From NCBI GenBank assembly GCA_964573545.1, contig CAZNJQ010000016.1:1-14526 (forward strand): 14,526 nt of DNA. Reading direction: 5' to 3'. The position numbers were made by a program, and so were the translations under genes. The stretch is from CAZNJQ01 sp964573545 (lineage in GTDB: Bacteria > Patescibacteriota > Minisyncoccia > Phycocordibacterales > UBA2135). The notes under the pieces were generated by a model, which was not told the origin of the DNA, searched no databases, and saw only the letters and a program-made list of their open reading frames with translations. Shown here one piece after another: positions 1 through 5,861 of this stretch; position 1 is the stretch's first letter; the number at the start of each line of letters is the position of its first letter.

Positions 1-207
1 AAGCGTGTCGGCGAACTCGATAGGCACCTCATCGCGTACAAGGATTACCACCTCAAGGTGGGGAATGCGCTCGCGACGACAGTGAACCACTTCAACGCGG
101 CGGGGAAGGAGCTCAAAAAGGTGGATAAGGACGTGCTGAAAATCACGGGAGAAAACATCGGTGCTATTGATATGCCGGTTATCGAGAAGCCGGATAAAGA
201 GGAGTAA
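1..207 (+). CDS. rmuC: RmuC family protein, C-terminal fragment
   Basis: Frame 1 is open from the window edge to TAA at 205-207 and gives the last 68 residues of a protein. The pattern RHLIAYKDYHLKVGNAL followed by TTVNHFNAAGKELKKVDKDV matches the conserved C-terminal end of the RmuC family, in which a nuclease-like core is followed by a helical segment with the TTVNHYN-type motif. RmuC was named for limiting inversions at short inverted repeats and is annotated as a DNA recombination protein; its biochemical activity is poorly defined. The 5' part lies outside the window, so domain content and start cannot be judged. rplU follows after 65 bases on the same strand but has its own promoter-like sequence, so co-transcription is not required. 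The family call is by recognition of the tail only. Confidence 0.8.
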   Translation, partial: KRVGELDRHLIAYKDYHLKVGNALATTVNHFNAAGKELKKVDKDVLKITGENIGAIDMPVIEKPDKEE

Positions 208-233
208 ACTGCCGGCTTTCTTGCAACAAGAAC

Positions 234-261
234 TTGATTTTTATTCCATCTTCTATACTAT
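234..261 (+). promoter_or_regulatory. Promoter of rplU (near-leaderless)
   Basis: TTGATT at 234-239 and TACTAT at 256-261 are 16 bp apart; an overlapping TATACT lies at 254-259. A start 7-8 bases after the -10 element falls at about 268-270, only 3-5 bases before the rplU ATG at 273. No Shine-Dalgarno precedes that ATG, which fits a leaderless or near-leaderless mRNA. Prediction from sequence only. Confidence 0.55.
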
Positions 262-272
262 GTGAAAGTATT

Positions 273-608
273 ATGGCAGACGCAAAGACCTCAAAACTAA
301 ATAGCTTCGCGGTCATTGAGACCGGCGGGAAGCAATATAAGGTATCCTCCGGGGATTCCGTAAAGATAGAAACGCTCCCCGGCGTTCTCAAAGAAGGCGC
401 ACGCATCACGTTCGATAAAGTGCTTCTTGTCCACGACGGAAAAGAGACAAGGATCGGCACGCCGTATCTTACGGGAGAGAAAGTGGAAGCGACGGTCGCC
501 GAATTCGGGCGGAACAAAAAAATATCGGTCATCCGCTTCAAGGCGAAGAGCCGGCACTTCAAAAAGCGCGGGCATCGGCAGGAGTTTCTGAAGGTGACGA
601 TACAATAA
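273..608 (+). CDS. rplU: Large ribosomal subunit protein bL21
   Basis: A 111-aa protein of bL21, which binds 23S rRNA in the large subunit. After a short extension (MADAKTSKLNS) the family pattern begins: FAVIETGGKQYKVSSGDSV (about residues 12-30), then TFDKVLLVHDG and the basic C-terminal RFKAKSRHFKKRGHRQ with the typical K/R-rich RNA-binding loop. Length is close to the usual 100-105 aa plus the N-terminal extension. The frame is open upstream to a TTG at 234, but ATG 273 is preferred because a promoter-like -10 ends at 261 and the conserved domain begins soon after. No Shine-Dalgarno is visible. rpmA (bL27), the usual neighbour, does not follow; the next gene converges and encodes an RNase. 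Ends with a shared hairpin terminator. Confidence 0.95.
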   Translation: MADAKTSKLNSFAVIETGGKQYKVSSGDSVKIETLPGVLKEGARITFDKVLLVHDGKETRIGTPYLTGEKVEATVAEFGRNKKISVIRFKAKSRHFKKRGHRQEFLKVTIQ

Positions 609-617
609 CGAATGATA

Positions 618-649
618 ACAAAAATTCCGGTTCAAGCCGGAATTTTTGT
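618..649. terminator. Bidirectional terminator between rplU and the RNase gene
   Basis: A perfect 13-bp stem (618-630 with 637-649) has a six-base loop, TTCAAG. The stem begins ACAAAAATTCC and ends GGAATTTTTGT, so each strand has a T-run on its 3' side. It lies 10 bases after the rplU stop and 18 bases after the RNase gene stop on the other strand, so it can serve both convergent genes. Confidence 0.85.
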
Positions 650-666
650 ATGCGTGATTCGGCGGG

Positions 667-2294
667 CTACAGTATTTCGTAATCAACGAATCTGTTCTCG
701 ACATCGGCCGACACGACGCGGACGCGTATCGGATTGCCGAGCGTGTAGCGTTTCTTTTTCTTTCTGCCCATGAGCGTGTATGTTTTCTTGTCAAAGATAT
801 AATAATCGTCGCTCATGGCACGGACCGGTATCATGCCGCTCGTTTTTGTCGTCTGCTCCGCAATAAAGAGGCCGCGTTCGGAAACACCCGTGATGATTCC
901 CTCAAATGTCGTCCCGATGTGCCTGCTCATGTACTCGGTCTGTTTGTATTTTATGGACTCGCGCTCTGCAGCGGTCGCCGCGACTTCGCGCTCGGAGGCG
1001 TAGCGCGAGAGCGCTTCGTATTCTTTAAGTTCGTGGAGCGGGATTTTTTCTCCGGAAAGGTATCGGAAAAGGAGCCGGTGGACGATAAGGTCGGGATACC
1101 GCCTGATGGGGGAGGTAAAGTGCGTGTAGTGCTTGAGTGAGAGCCCGAAGTGCCCGATGTTTTTCGTGGAATAGATCGCTTTCTCCATCGCCTGAAGCGC
1201 CACCATGTTGACAAGCTCCTCGTGGGATTTGCCGGCGACTTTTTTAAGGAGCGAGCCTATGTCGTGCGCCGCGTAGTGTTTTTTATGGTCCAGAACCTTG
1301 TATCCCAGCGCGTGCATGAGGTTTACGAGCTCTTGTATCTTATCGCTGTCGGGAAGCGCATGGACGCGATAGACGAACGTCTGTTTAACGTGCTCGTCGT
1401 GGCCCGACATAAAGCGCGCGACGGCGATGTTTGCGAGTATCATGAATTCTTCAACGAGTTTGTGGCTGTCGGTCCGCACTTTCGGGCGTATGGAGACCGG
1501 TACGCCGTTTGCATCAAGCTCAAACTCAACTTCTTCCGTCTCGAATGAGAGCGCTCCCTGCTCTTCGCGCTTTGTCCGCATCCTCTTTGCAATGGCGTTC
1601 AGTGTTGTGAGCTCCTCATGAAAGATGCCGTGCCCCTCGTTAAGAACTCCCTGCGCTTCTTCGTAGGTGAAGCGTTTCTCCGAGTGGATGATGGTTTTCC
1701 CGAACCAATGACGCTTGATATCGCCGTCTTCCGACATATCAAGTATCACGGAGAACGCGAGCCGGTCCTCGTCGGGATTTAAACTGCAGATATCGGTTGA
1801 GAGCGGGTGGGGGAGCATGGGGATGGTGCGGTCGACAAGGTAGATCGAGTTGCTTCGCTTCGCCGCCTCGGCATCAAGTGCGGTTCCCCTTTTAACGAAG
1901 GCACTCACGTCCGCGATATGGATGCCGATCCTAAAAAGCCCTTCCTCGGGAAGTTTTTCCACGGAAAGCGCATCGTCAAAATCTTTCGCGGTCTTCGGGT
2001 CGATAGTAAAGAGCGGTACGCCGCGCATATCGCGTCGTTTCGGTACCTCGTTCGCGAGCGTCTCCGCGTGGTTTCTCCGTTCCTCCTCCGCTTCTTTGAC
2101 GACCTGCGGCGGGAAGGAAAGGTCGATGCCGCGGTCAAGCGCGAGCGCCCGCATCTCCGTTTCGTGGACGCCTTTCTTGCCGATAACTTCGCGTATCTCT
2201 CCGGAGGGTTCCTTGGACGGAGCTTCCCATGGGAGCATCCGCACGAGCACCTTGTCGCCGATTGATGCCTTTTCTGCTTCACGAGGAGAGAGTG
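667..2294 (-). CDS. rnr: Ribonuclease R/II family 3'-5' exoribonuclease, 5' end missing in assembly gap
   Basis: The minus-strand frame is open from the N gap to TAG at 667-669, giving about 542 residues. RNase R/II enzymes degrade RNA processively from the 3' end with Mg ions. The visible part starts in a cold-shock-like domain (GDKVLVRMLPWE), then the RNB catalytic domain. The metal-binding signature IDPKTAKDFDDA has its first Asp codon at 1999-2001 and supplies all four expected aspartates. SNSIYLVDRTIPMLPHPLS and SLNPDEDRLAFSV are also family blocks. An S1 domain closes the protein (from about FEGIITGVSERGLFI), with no long basic tail of the E. coli RNase R type. The N-terminal helix-turn-helix or first cold-shock domain would lie in the gap, so RNase R and RNase II cannot be fully separated; RNase R is favoured. 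A GTG at 2248-2250 is in frame but lies inside the conserved domain and is not the start. Confidence 0.92.
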
Positions 2295-2394
2295 NNNNNN
2301 NNNNNNNNNNNNNNNNNNNNNNNNNNNNNNNNNNNNNNNNNNNNNNNNNNNNNNNNNNNNNNNNNNNNNNNNNNNNNNNNNNNNNNNNNNNNNN
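2295..2394. other. Assembly gap (100 N)
   Basis: Exactly 100 N are present, the usual placeholder for a scaffold join of unknown length. The true missing sequence should hold at least the start of the RNase gene (probably more than 100 codons) and its promoter, and could hold more. Confidence 0.97.
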
Positions 2395-2507
2395 GTGTAA
2401 GCGTTTTGTGCTTTTGCGGTTTGTTAAGTCATTGTGCCTTATTTTTGCAGCTTTCGATTTTAAAACTTTTCATTTGCAACTTCCTGAACTGGCGCCACGC
2501 TGTAAGC

Positions 2508-2516
2508 TGTGATACA
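2508..2516 (+). promoter_or_regulatory. Possible extended -10 element for pepA
   Basis: TGTGATACA (2508-2516) resembles an extended -10 (TGn followed by a -10-like hexamer) and ends 9 bases before the pepA ATG, similar to the spacing at rplU. No convincing -35 element is visible at 16-18 bp. The rest of 2395-2525, between the gap and pepA, shows no supported gene on either strand. Weak prediction. Confidence 0.3.
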
Positions 2517-2525
2517 GTCGTCTCA

Positions 2526-3911
2526 ATGATAGTGAAAACTGGAGCCAAGAAAAAAGGCTTTACCGCCGTCTCTTTTTTAAAAAAAGGGGAGACAGAGGTC
2601 GTTCGCGAGAAGGGCGAGAAGTCCATATCGATTAGTATCGGCGAGAAGCCGCAGAGCCGCCGCACGCTTATCACGCTTCTCCGGCGCATCGTGCAGGTCG
2701 CGAAACAACACAAACTTGAGAAGCTTTTCATCTCCGCGGATGAAATTCCGGCCCCGAAGAATGTTTCTTCATTCGAGCTTGGCGCGCTTCTTGGGGAGAA
2801 TTTTGAATTGGCGAATTTTGAGTTTCGGGATTTTAAAACACGCCCCAAAGAGGGATGGCGCGACGTTAAAGAAATCCTTATCGGCGGCGCAGATACCGGT
2901 TTTAAAAAAGGACTTCTCCGCGGACTTCTTGTCGGCGGCGCGGCGAATAAGACGCGCGTGCTCTCAAACACTCCCGGAGGCGATATGACTCCCGCGCTTC
3001 TCGCACAGAGAGCCAAAGAGGCGGCGCGCGGTACGCGGGTGCGCGTCACGGCGTGGGGCAAGAAAGAAATAGAACGGAAGAAGATGGGGGCGATACTGGG
3101 CGTCGCGCGCGGTTCGGACGAAGAACCGAGATTCATTATTTTGGAATACACGGGCGGCAAAAAGAGCGAGCAGCCGATTGTTTTAATTGGCAAAGGGGTG
3201 ACATTTGATACGGGAGGGCTTAATCTGAAGCCCTCATCCGGTATATCGGACATGCATATGGACATGTCGGGGGGCGCCGCAGTTATTCATGCCGTTATCG
3301 CCGCTGCGAAACTCGGCATAAAAAAGAATATCGTCGGGCTTATTCCTGCGGTTGAAAACATGCCATCCGGCTCAAGCTATCGTCCGGGAGATATTTTGCG
3401 CTCTCTTTCCGGGAAAACGATCGAAGTTTTAAACACCGATGCCGAAGGGCGACTCATCCTCGCGGACGCGCTTACGTATGCGAACGAATACAAACCGCGG
3501 CTTGTCGTGGATGTTGCGACGCTGACCGGCGCCTCCATGGCGGCGCTCGGACAGCGTGCATCCGCGCTTTTCACAAAAGACAAAAAGATAGAGGAGCTTT
3601 TCATGCGGCTTGGGGAAGCGTCGGGGGATTATCTCTGGCCCCTGCCGCTCTGGAGCGAGTATGAAGATGATGTGAAGGGTAATTTTGCCGATCTTGCGAA
3701 CATTCCACCGTCCGGCGGTTCTTACGGAGGCGCCATAAACGGAGCCGCATTCCTCTACCAGTTCGTGAAAAAGTCCGATACGGAGGACTCATACCCGTGG
3801 GCGCACATCGATATTGCGCCGCGGATGACGTCAATTCCTGCGGATGTCCTCGCGAAGGGGGCGACAGGCGCACCGGTGCGCTTTCTGGTTCGCCTTCTTG
3901 AAGAGTTTTAA
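2526..3911 (+). CDS. pepA: M17 family leucyl aminopeptidase
   Basis: A 461-aa cytosolic aminopeptidase of peptidase family M17, which removes N-terminal residues from peptides with two metal ions. Residues 1 to about 140 form the variable N-terminal domain; the catalytic domain follows. Metal and catalytic residues matching E. coli PepA are all present: Lys223 and Asp228 in IGKGVTFDTGG, Lys235, Asp246 in MDMSGG, and Asp305, Glu307 and Arg309 in the family signature NTDAEGRL. The C-terminal blocks GNFADLANIPPSGGSYGGA and WAHIDIAP also fit. Length is slightly shorter than the roughly 500 aa of E. coli PepA, mostly in the N-terminal domain. The frame is open back through the N gap, but ATG 2526 is the first sensible start and has a -10-like sequence before it. 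No Shine-Dalgarno. rpsP follows after 22 bases. Some PepA proteins also bind DNA; nothing here shows that role. Confidence 0.95.
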   Translation: MIVKTGAKKKGFTAVSFLKKGETEVVREKGEKSISISIGEKPQSRRTLITLLRRIVQVAKQHKLEKLFISADEIPAPKNVSSFELGALLGENFELANFEFRDFKTRPKEGWRDVKEILIGGADTGFKKGLLRGLLVGGAANKTRVLSNTPGGDMTPALLAQRAKEAARGTRVRVTAWGKKEIERKKMGAILGVARGSDEEPRFIILEYTGGKKSEQPIVLIGKGVTFDTGGLNLKPSSGISDMHMDMSGGAAVIHAVIAAAKLGIKKNIVGLIPAVENMPSGSSYRPGDILRSLSGKTIEVLNTDAEGRLILADALTYANEYKPRLVVDVATLTGASMAALGQRASALFTKDKKIEELFMRLGEASGDYLWPLPLWSEYEDDVKGNFADLANIPPSGGSYGGAINGAAFLYQFVKKSDTEDSYPWAHIDIAPRMTSIPADVLAKGATGAPVRFLVRLLEEF

Positions 3912-3926
3912 TCTCTTTGCTACTAT
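3898..3926 (+). promoter_or_regulatory. Promoter of rpsP (leaderless)
   Basis: TTGAAG (3898-3903) and TACTAT (3921-3926) are 17 bp apart, with a TG at 3918-3919 making an extended -10 (TGCTACTAT). The -35 lies inside the last codons of pepA. Transcription should begin about 7 bases after the -10, at 3933-3934, which is the ATG itself. This predicts a leaderless rpsP mRNA, and no Shine-Dalgarno is present. Confidence 0.65.
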
Positions 3927-3933
3927 ATCCATC

Positions 3934-4305
3934 ATGTTAAAAATACGGCTACAGAGATTCGGCAGGAAAAATGACCCGACATTCCGGGTTGTTTTGACTG
4001 ATTCCCGGAACAGCACGAAGAGCGGAAGGTTCCTTGAGATTTTAGGTTCCCACGACCCGAAGAAGAGCGATAAGACGCTTTTCAAGAAAGAGCGAATTTT
4101 GCACTGGATCTCAAAAGGTGCGCAGCTCACGGACACGATGCACAATCTCCTCATCGCGAAAGGGGTCATTAAGGGCAAGAAAATCGATGTCTCCGCTAAG
4201 AAAAAAGGGGAGGAAGGTGGCGAGTCGAAAAAAGAAGCAGCTCCTGCACATAGTCCGGCAGGAGGAGAAGCGGCAGTATCCGGAGAGGCGAAACCGGAAG
4301 CATAG
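3934..4305 (+). CDS. rpsP: Small ribosomal subunit protein bS16
   Basis: A 123-aa protein. The first 80 or so residues are a typical bS16, a protein that binds 16S rRNA and helps assemble the 30S subunit: MLKIRLQRFGRKNDPTFRVV, then DSRNSTKSGRFLEILGSHDP and the helical segment RILHWISKGAQLTDTMHNLL. Residues from about 92 to the end are a low-complexity tail rich in Lys, Glu, Gly and Ala, which is probably disordered; E. coli S16 is 82 aa and lacks it. ATG 3934 is chosen because MLKIRLQRFG is the canonical N-terminus and the promoter places the transcript start there. A longer in-frame start at 3844 would run inside pepA and is not supported. The gene ends 6 bases before a strong terminator, so it is a short transcription unit. 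In many bacteria khpA would follow directly; here a reversed two-gene island intervenes. Confidence 0.95.
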   Translation: MLKIRLQRFGRKNDPTFRVVLTDSRNSTKSGRFLEILGSHDPKKSDKTLFKKERILHWISKGAQLTDTMHNLLIAKGVIKGKKIDVSAKKKGEEGGESKKEAAPAHSPAGGEAAVSGEAKPEA

Positions 4306-4311
4306 ACAATG

Positions 4312-4349
4312 AAAAAACAGCCGGCCTCATATGAGGCCGGCTGTTTTTT
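4312..4349. terminator. Palindromic intrinsic terminator after rpsP
   Basis: A perfect 38-bp palindrome, AAAAAACAGCCGGCCTCAT followed by its exact reverse complement, starts 6 bases after the rpsP stop. It gives a very GC-rich stem flanked by A6 and T6, so it can end transcription in both directions. In practice it serves rpsP on the plus strand and backs up the terminator of the minus-strand gene at 4423-4812. Confidence 0.9.
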
Positions 4350-4380
4350 GTTATCCCTCTTCTTATTGTCTGTCAGATAT

Positions 4381-4408
4381 AAAAAAGGCCGTCTTTCCCA
4401 GACGACCT
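4381..4408 (-). terminator. Intrinsic terminator of the coiled-coil gene
   Basis: On the minus strand AGGTCGTCT and AGACGGCCT pair over 9 positions around the loop GGGAA, and T6 follows. The single non-Watson-Crick position is a U-G pair only in the minus-strand RNA, which supports this orientation. It begins 14 bases after the stop of the gene at 4423-4812. Confidence 0.85.
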
Positions 4409-4422
4409 GAATCTCGGTGTTC

Positions 4423-4812
4423 TTAAGAGGCGTATACAAACTTTTTGATTGTTCCCATTGTCGCGAGAGTTTCAGCGAGGTCTTTCCTGCGCGTATCCAG
4501 ATTGCCAGCCCGTTTTTCCAATTGCCGCAACTCTTCCCGCAGGCACTGTTCCCGCTCGTGAGAAATATCGAATTTCCCGATAAGTACTTCTTCCAACGTA
4601 AGGATTGTTGCCTTTCTTTGCCGTATTTCCGAACGCAGTTCGGATTCTTCGCGGCACATTGCTCCGGCGCACAGCTCGCTACCGTATGCCTCCCATGCAC
4701 TGCTGTGGAAATGTTGTAATTCAGTCAGTTTTACTTCGAGAGCCTTGACTTCGGCTTCAAGGTTTTTGATAGCCGAGGTGACCCGTGTCCGTTCCGTGTC
4801 TGAGAGAAGCAT
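4423..4812 (-). CDS. Hypothetical coiled-coil protein (129 aa)
   Basis: I do not recognise this family. The protein is soluble, with no signal peptide or membrane segment, and almost entirely helical. Three heptad-rich stretches stand out: about residues 5-35 (AIKNLEAEVKALEVKLTEL), 54-80 (EESELRSEIRQRKATILTLEE) and 84-115 (EREQCLREELRQLEKRAGNL). Cysteines occur at 48, 53 and 90. ATG 4812 is chosen because the minus-strand promoter at 4856-4883 starts transcription near 4849, leaving a leader of about 36 bases with only a weak AAAGGG before the ATG. The frame is open further upstream to 5010, but that would read through the terminator of the next gene and overlap it. The gene therefore has its own promoter and terminator, is antisense to the flanking ribosomal genes, and is probably monocistronic. 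Function unknown; an oligomerising or scaffold role is only a guess from the coiled coil. Confidence 0.65.
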   Translation of the reverse strand: MLLSDTERTRVTSAIKNLEAEVKALEVKLTELQHFHSSAWEAYGSELCAGAMCREESELRSEIRQRKATILTLEEVLIGKFDISHEREQCLREELRQLEKRAGNLDTRRKDLAETLATMGTIKKFVYAS

Positions 4813-4855
4813 TGGATTCGCCGCCCTTTCCGGCTGTTGGAAATCTACTACCAAC

Positions 4856-4883
4856 AATATACCACTGCATGTGCCCGTGACAA
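4856..4883 (-). promoter_or_regulatory. Promoter of the coiled-coil gene
   Basis: On the minus strand TTGTCA (4883 down to 4878) and TATATT (4861 down to 4856) are 16 bp apart, with a TG one base before the -10 (TGGTATATT). Each hexamer differs from consensus at one base. The predicted start is about 4849. It lies just downstream of the terminator of the preceding minus-strand gene, which makes the coiled-coil gene an independent unit. Confidence 0.6.
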
Positions 4884-4920
4884 GCGACTCCCCCGTCTTG
4901 CGTTTCAGAGTTTCATAAAC

Positions 4921-4953
4921 AAAAACCCCGGCGCAGACGTATGCGCGCCGGGG
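4921..4953 (-). terminator. Intrinsic terminator of the 208-aa hypothetical gene
   Basis: On the minus strand CCCCGGCGC pairs perfectly with GCGCCGGGG over 9 bp around a 10-base loop, followed by TTTTTG. It starts 8 bases after the stop codon at 4962-4964. Confidence 0.9.
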
Positions 4954-4961
4954 GTGTGTAT

Positions 4962-5588
4962 TTACGTGCCGTTCTTTTTTACCGCCGCAAATCGGACACC
5001 TGTATCCCAATTATCTCTCGGGTTTTCCAGGTCACCTTTATCGCCCATAATATGAGCTAAGAACAGCATTCTTTTACCAAGACACGGGACATAGAGCCTG
5101 CCGGCCTTGTTTTGCAAGATGGAGCCGAGTGCTACGACCATGCCCTCGCGCTGGACATGAGGTTCGCTTTCGCCCAATGCGAGAAGCTCGTGGAGCTCCG
5201 CCGGGCGATATCCTATTGTATTAAGCTCGCGGAGCGCTTCATCGGTTGAAAAGCATTCATCGAAACGAACGAGGTCAACGATAACCCGCTCCTTGCCTTT
5301 TTGTAAGGTTTTGAAATTCAGCGAGTTAAATAGTCCGTTAAATACTGCATGGTCGATCACATCATATCTGCCGAGCTCCGCCGCTTTCTCAACGCTCAGG
5401 TCGTAATCGACGAGAAGCTCGTATGCTTCATTATTTGGTACGAGCGCTCTGCGGAGAATGCGGGCAAGGGATTCGCCGTTTTGCGTCCATCCGAGCGCGA
5501 CATCTTTCTCGATATCGCGCGGCAGTGCCCGCAGGACGGCTGTCTGGAATTCTATGTAGTAGCCGGGGGTGGTTCCATGGTTTGCCAT
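4962..5588 (-). CDS. Uncharacterised protein of a type recurrent in Parcubacteria (208 aa)
   Basis: A soluble 208-aa protein with no recognised enzymatic motif. It contains VDYDLSVEKAAELGRYDVID (residues 60-79), then GYRPAELHELLALGE (126-140), VQREGMVVALGS (145-156), VPCL (167-170) and a C-terminal RFAAVKK (199-205). This order (DYD-SVE, then GY-PA-L-ELLA-GE, P--QR, VALGS, VPCL, W---RFAAV) matches what I remember of hypothetical proteins found again and again in Parcubacteria genomes; that is recall, and no function is known to me. ATG 5588 is well supported: AGGAGG lies 7 bases before it, the only textbook Shine-Dalgarno I find in this window. The leader holds a 74-nt hairpin (5619-5692). 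The gene diverges from khpA and ends with its own strong terminator, so it is probably monocistronic. Confidence 0.75.
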   Translation of the reverse strand: MANHGTTPGYYIEFQTAVLRALPRDIEKDVALGWTQNGESLARILRRALVPNNEAYELLVDYDLSVEKAAELGRYDVIDHAVFNGLFNSLNFKTLQKGKERVIVDLVRFDECFSTDEALRELNTIGYRPAELHELLALGESEPHVQREGMVVALGSILQNKAGRLYVPCLGKRMLFLAHIMGDKGDLENPRDNWDTGVRFAAVKKNGT

Positions 5589-5595
5589 GGCTGTT

Positions 5596-5601
5596 CCTCC
5601 T
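5596..5601 (-). promoter_or_regulatory. Strong Shine-Dalgarno of the 208-aa gene
   Basis: AGGAGG on the minus strand, 7 bases before ATG 5588. It fixes the start codon and contrasts with the other genes here, none of which shows a comparable ribosome binding site. Confidence 0.85.
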
Positions 5602-5618
5602 GTGCGTGGTTGCAGTGC

Positions 5619-5692
5619 CGCACCATTGCGGCCCGGGATTCTCTAGGGTTTTAAGATGAGAGCCGTAAAGAACCCAGGGCCGCACTGGTGCG
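5619..5692. repeat. 74-nt imperfect inverted repeat (long hairpin)
   Basis: The two halves pair over nearly their whole length. 5619-5634 pairs with 5677-5692 at 15 of 16 positions; 5635-5637 pairs with 5673-5675 after a one-base bulge; 5639-5642 pairs with 5669-5672; two short two-pair blocks follow. The total is about 26 Watson-Crick pairs with an apical loop near 5653-5658. No T-run follows on either strand, so it does not look like a terminator. It lies in the leader of the minus-strand 208-aa gene, 17 bases upstream of its Shine-Dalgarno. It could be a folded leader, a small RNA, or the remains of a palindromic repeat element. Confidence 0.75.
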
Positions 5693-5732
5693 TAGGTGAT
5701 GTAAAGATACTATTGACTGAAAAAAGTTAAAC

Positions 5733-5761
5733 ATAATTCAAACTTGTTGTCAAATTGACAA
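5733..5761 (-). promoter_or_regulatory. Possible promoter of the 208-aa gene
   Basis: On the minus strand TTGTCA (5761 down to 5756) and AATTAT (5738 down to 5733) are 17 bp apart; the -10 matches consensus at four of six positions. Its -35 shares bases with the khpA -35 on the other strand. A start near 5726 would give a leader of about 138 bases that includes the 74-nt hairpin. A second candidate -10, TATCTT, lies further downstream around 5706-5711. Tentative. Confidence 0.35.
5747..5761. promoter_or_regulatory. 15-bp palindrome over the khpA -35 (candidate operator)
   Basis: TTGTCAA-A-TTGACAA is a perfect 7-bp inverted repeat with one central base. It covers the entire -35 (5755-5760) of the khpA promoter and the possible -35 of the divergent gene. 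Symmetry, size and position are those of a binding site for a dimeric regulator. No regulator gene is visible in the window. Confidence 0.5.
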
Positions 5762-5782
5762 AATAAAAAATTCAAATATAAT
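5755..5782 (+). promoter_or_regulatory. Consensus promoter of khpA
   Basis: TTGACA (5755-5760) and TATAAT (5777-5782) both match the sigma-70 consensus exactly, with a 16-bp spacer in an AT-rich region. The predicted start is about 5789-5790, which gives a 5' leader of about 72 bases before the khpA ATG. That leader holds a hairpin, GCAGAA (5795-5800) with TTCTGC (5813-5818), extended by two inner C-G pairs. No Shine-Dalgarno precedes the ATG. Confidence 0.8.
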
Positions 5783-5861
5783 GTTTTGTAACCCGCAGAA
5801 TCCAAGGTCGGTTTCTGCTTGAAAAGATAGTGCATATTTAAGAGCTAATAGAACGATTGTT

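Noticed and set aside
2429..3265. 278-codon minus-strand open frame opposite pepA
   Set aside because: Antisense shadow of pepA with low-complexity Ser/Phe/Pro-rich translation.
3831..4700. 289-codon minus-strand open frame across pepA end, rpsP and the coiled-coil gene
   Set aside because: It passes through two terminators and three better-supported genes and shows no recognisable protein.
4813..5010. N-terminal extension of the coiled-coil gene containing a CPICGG zinc-like motif
   Set aside because: This would overlap the end of the 208-aa gene and read through its strong terminator and the coiled-coil gene's own promoter. The Cys motif is an out-of-frame reading of another gene.
4312..5692. 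Integron cassette array with attC sites
   Set aside because: The hairpins at 4312-4349 and 5619-5692 lack the paired core sites expected of attC. The genes carry their own terminators, and no integrase is visible.
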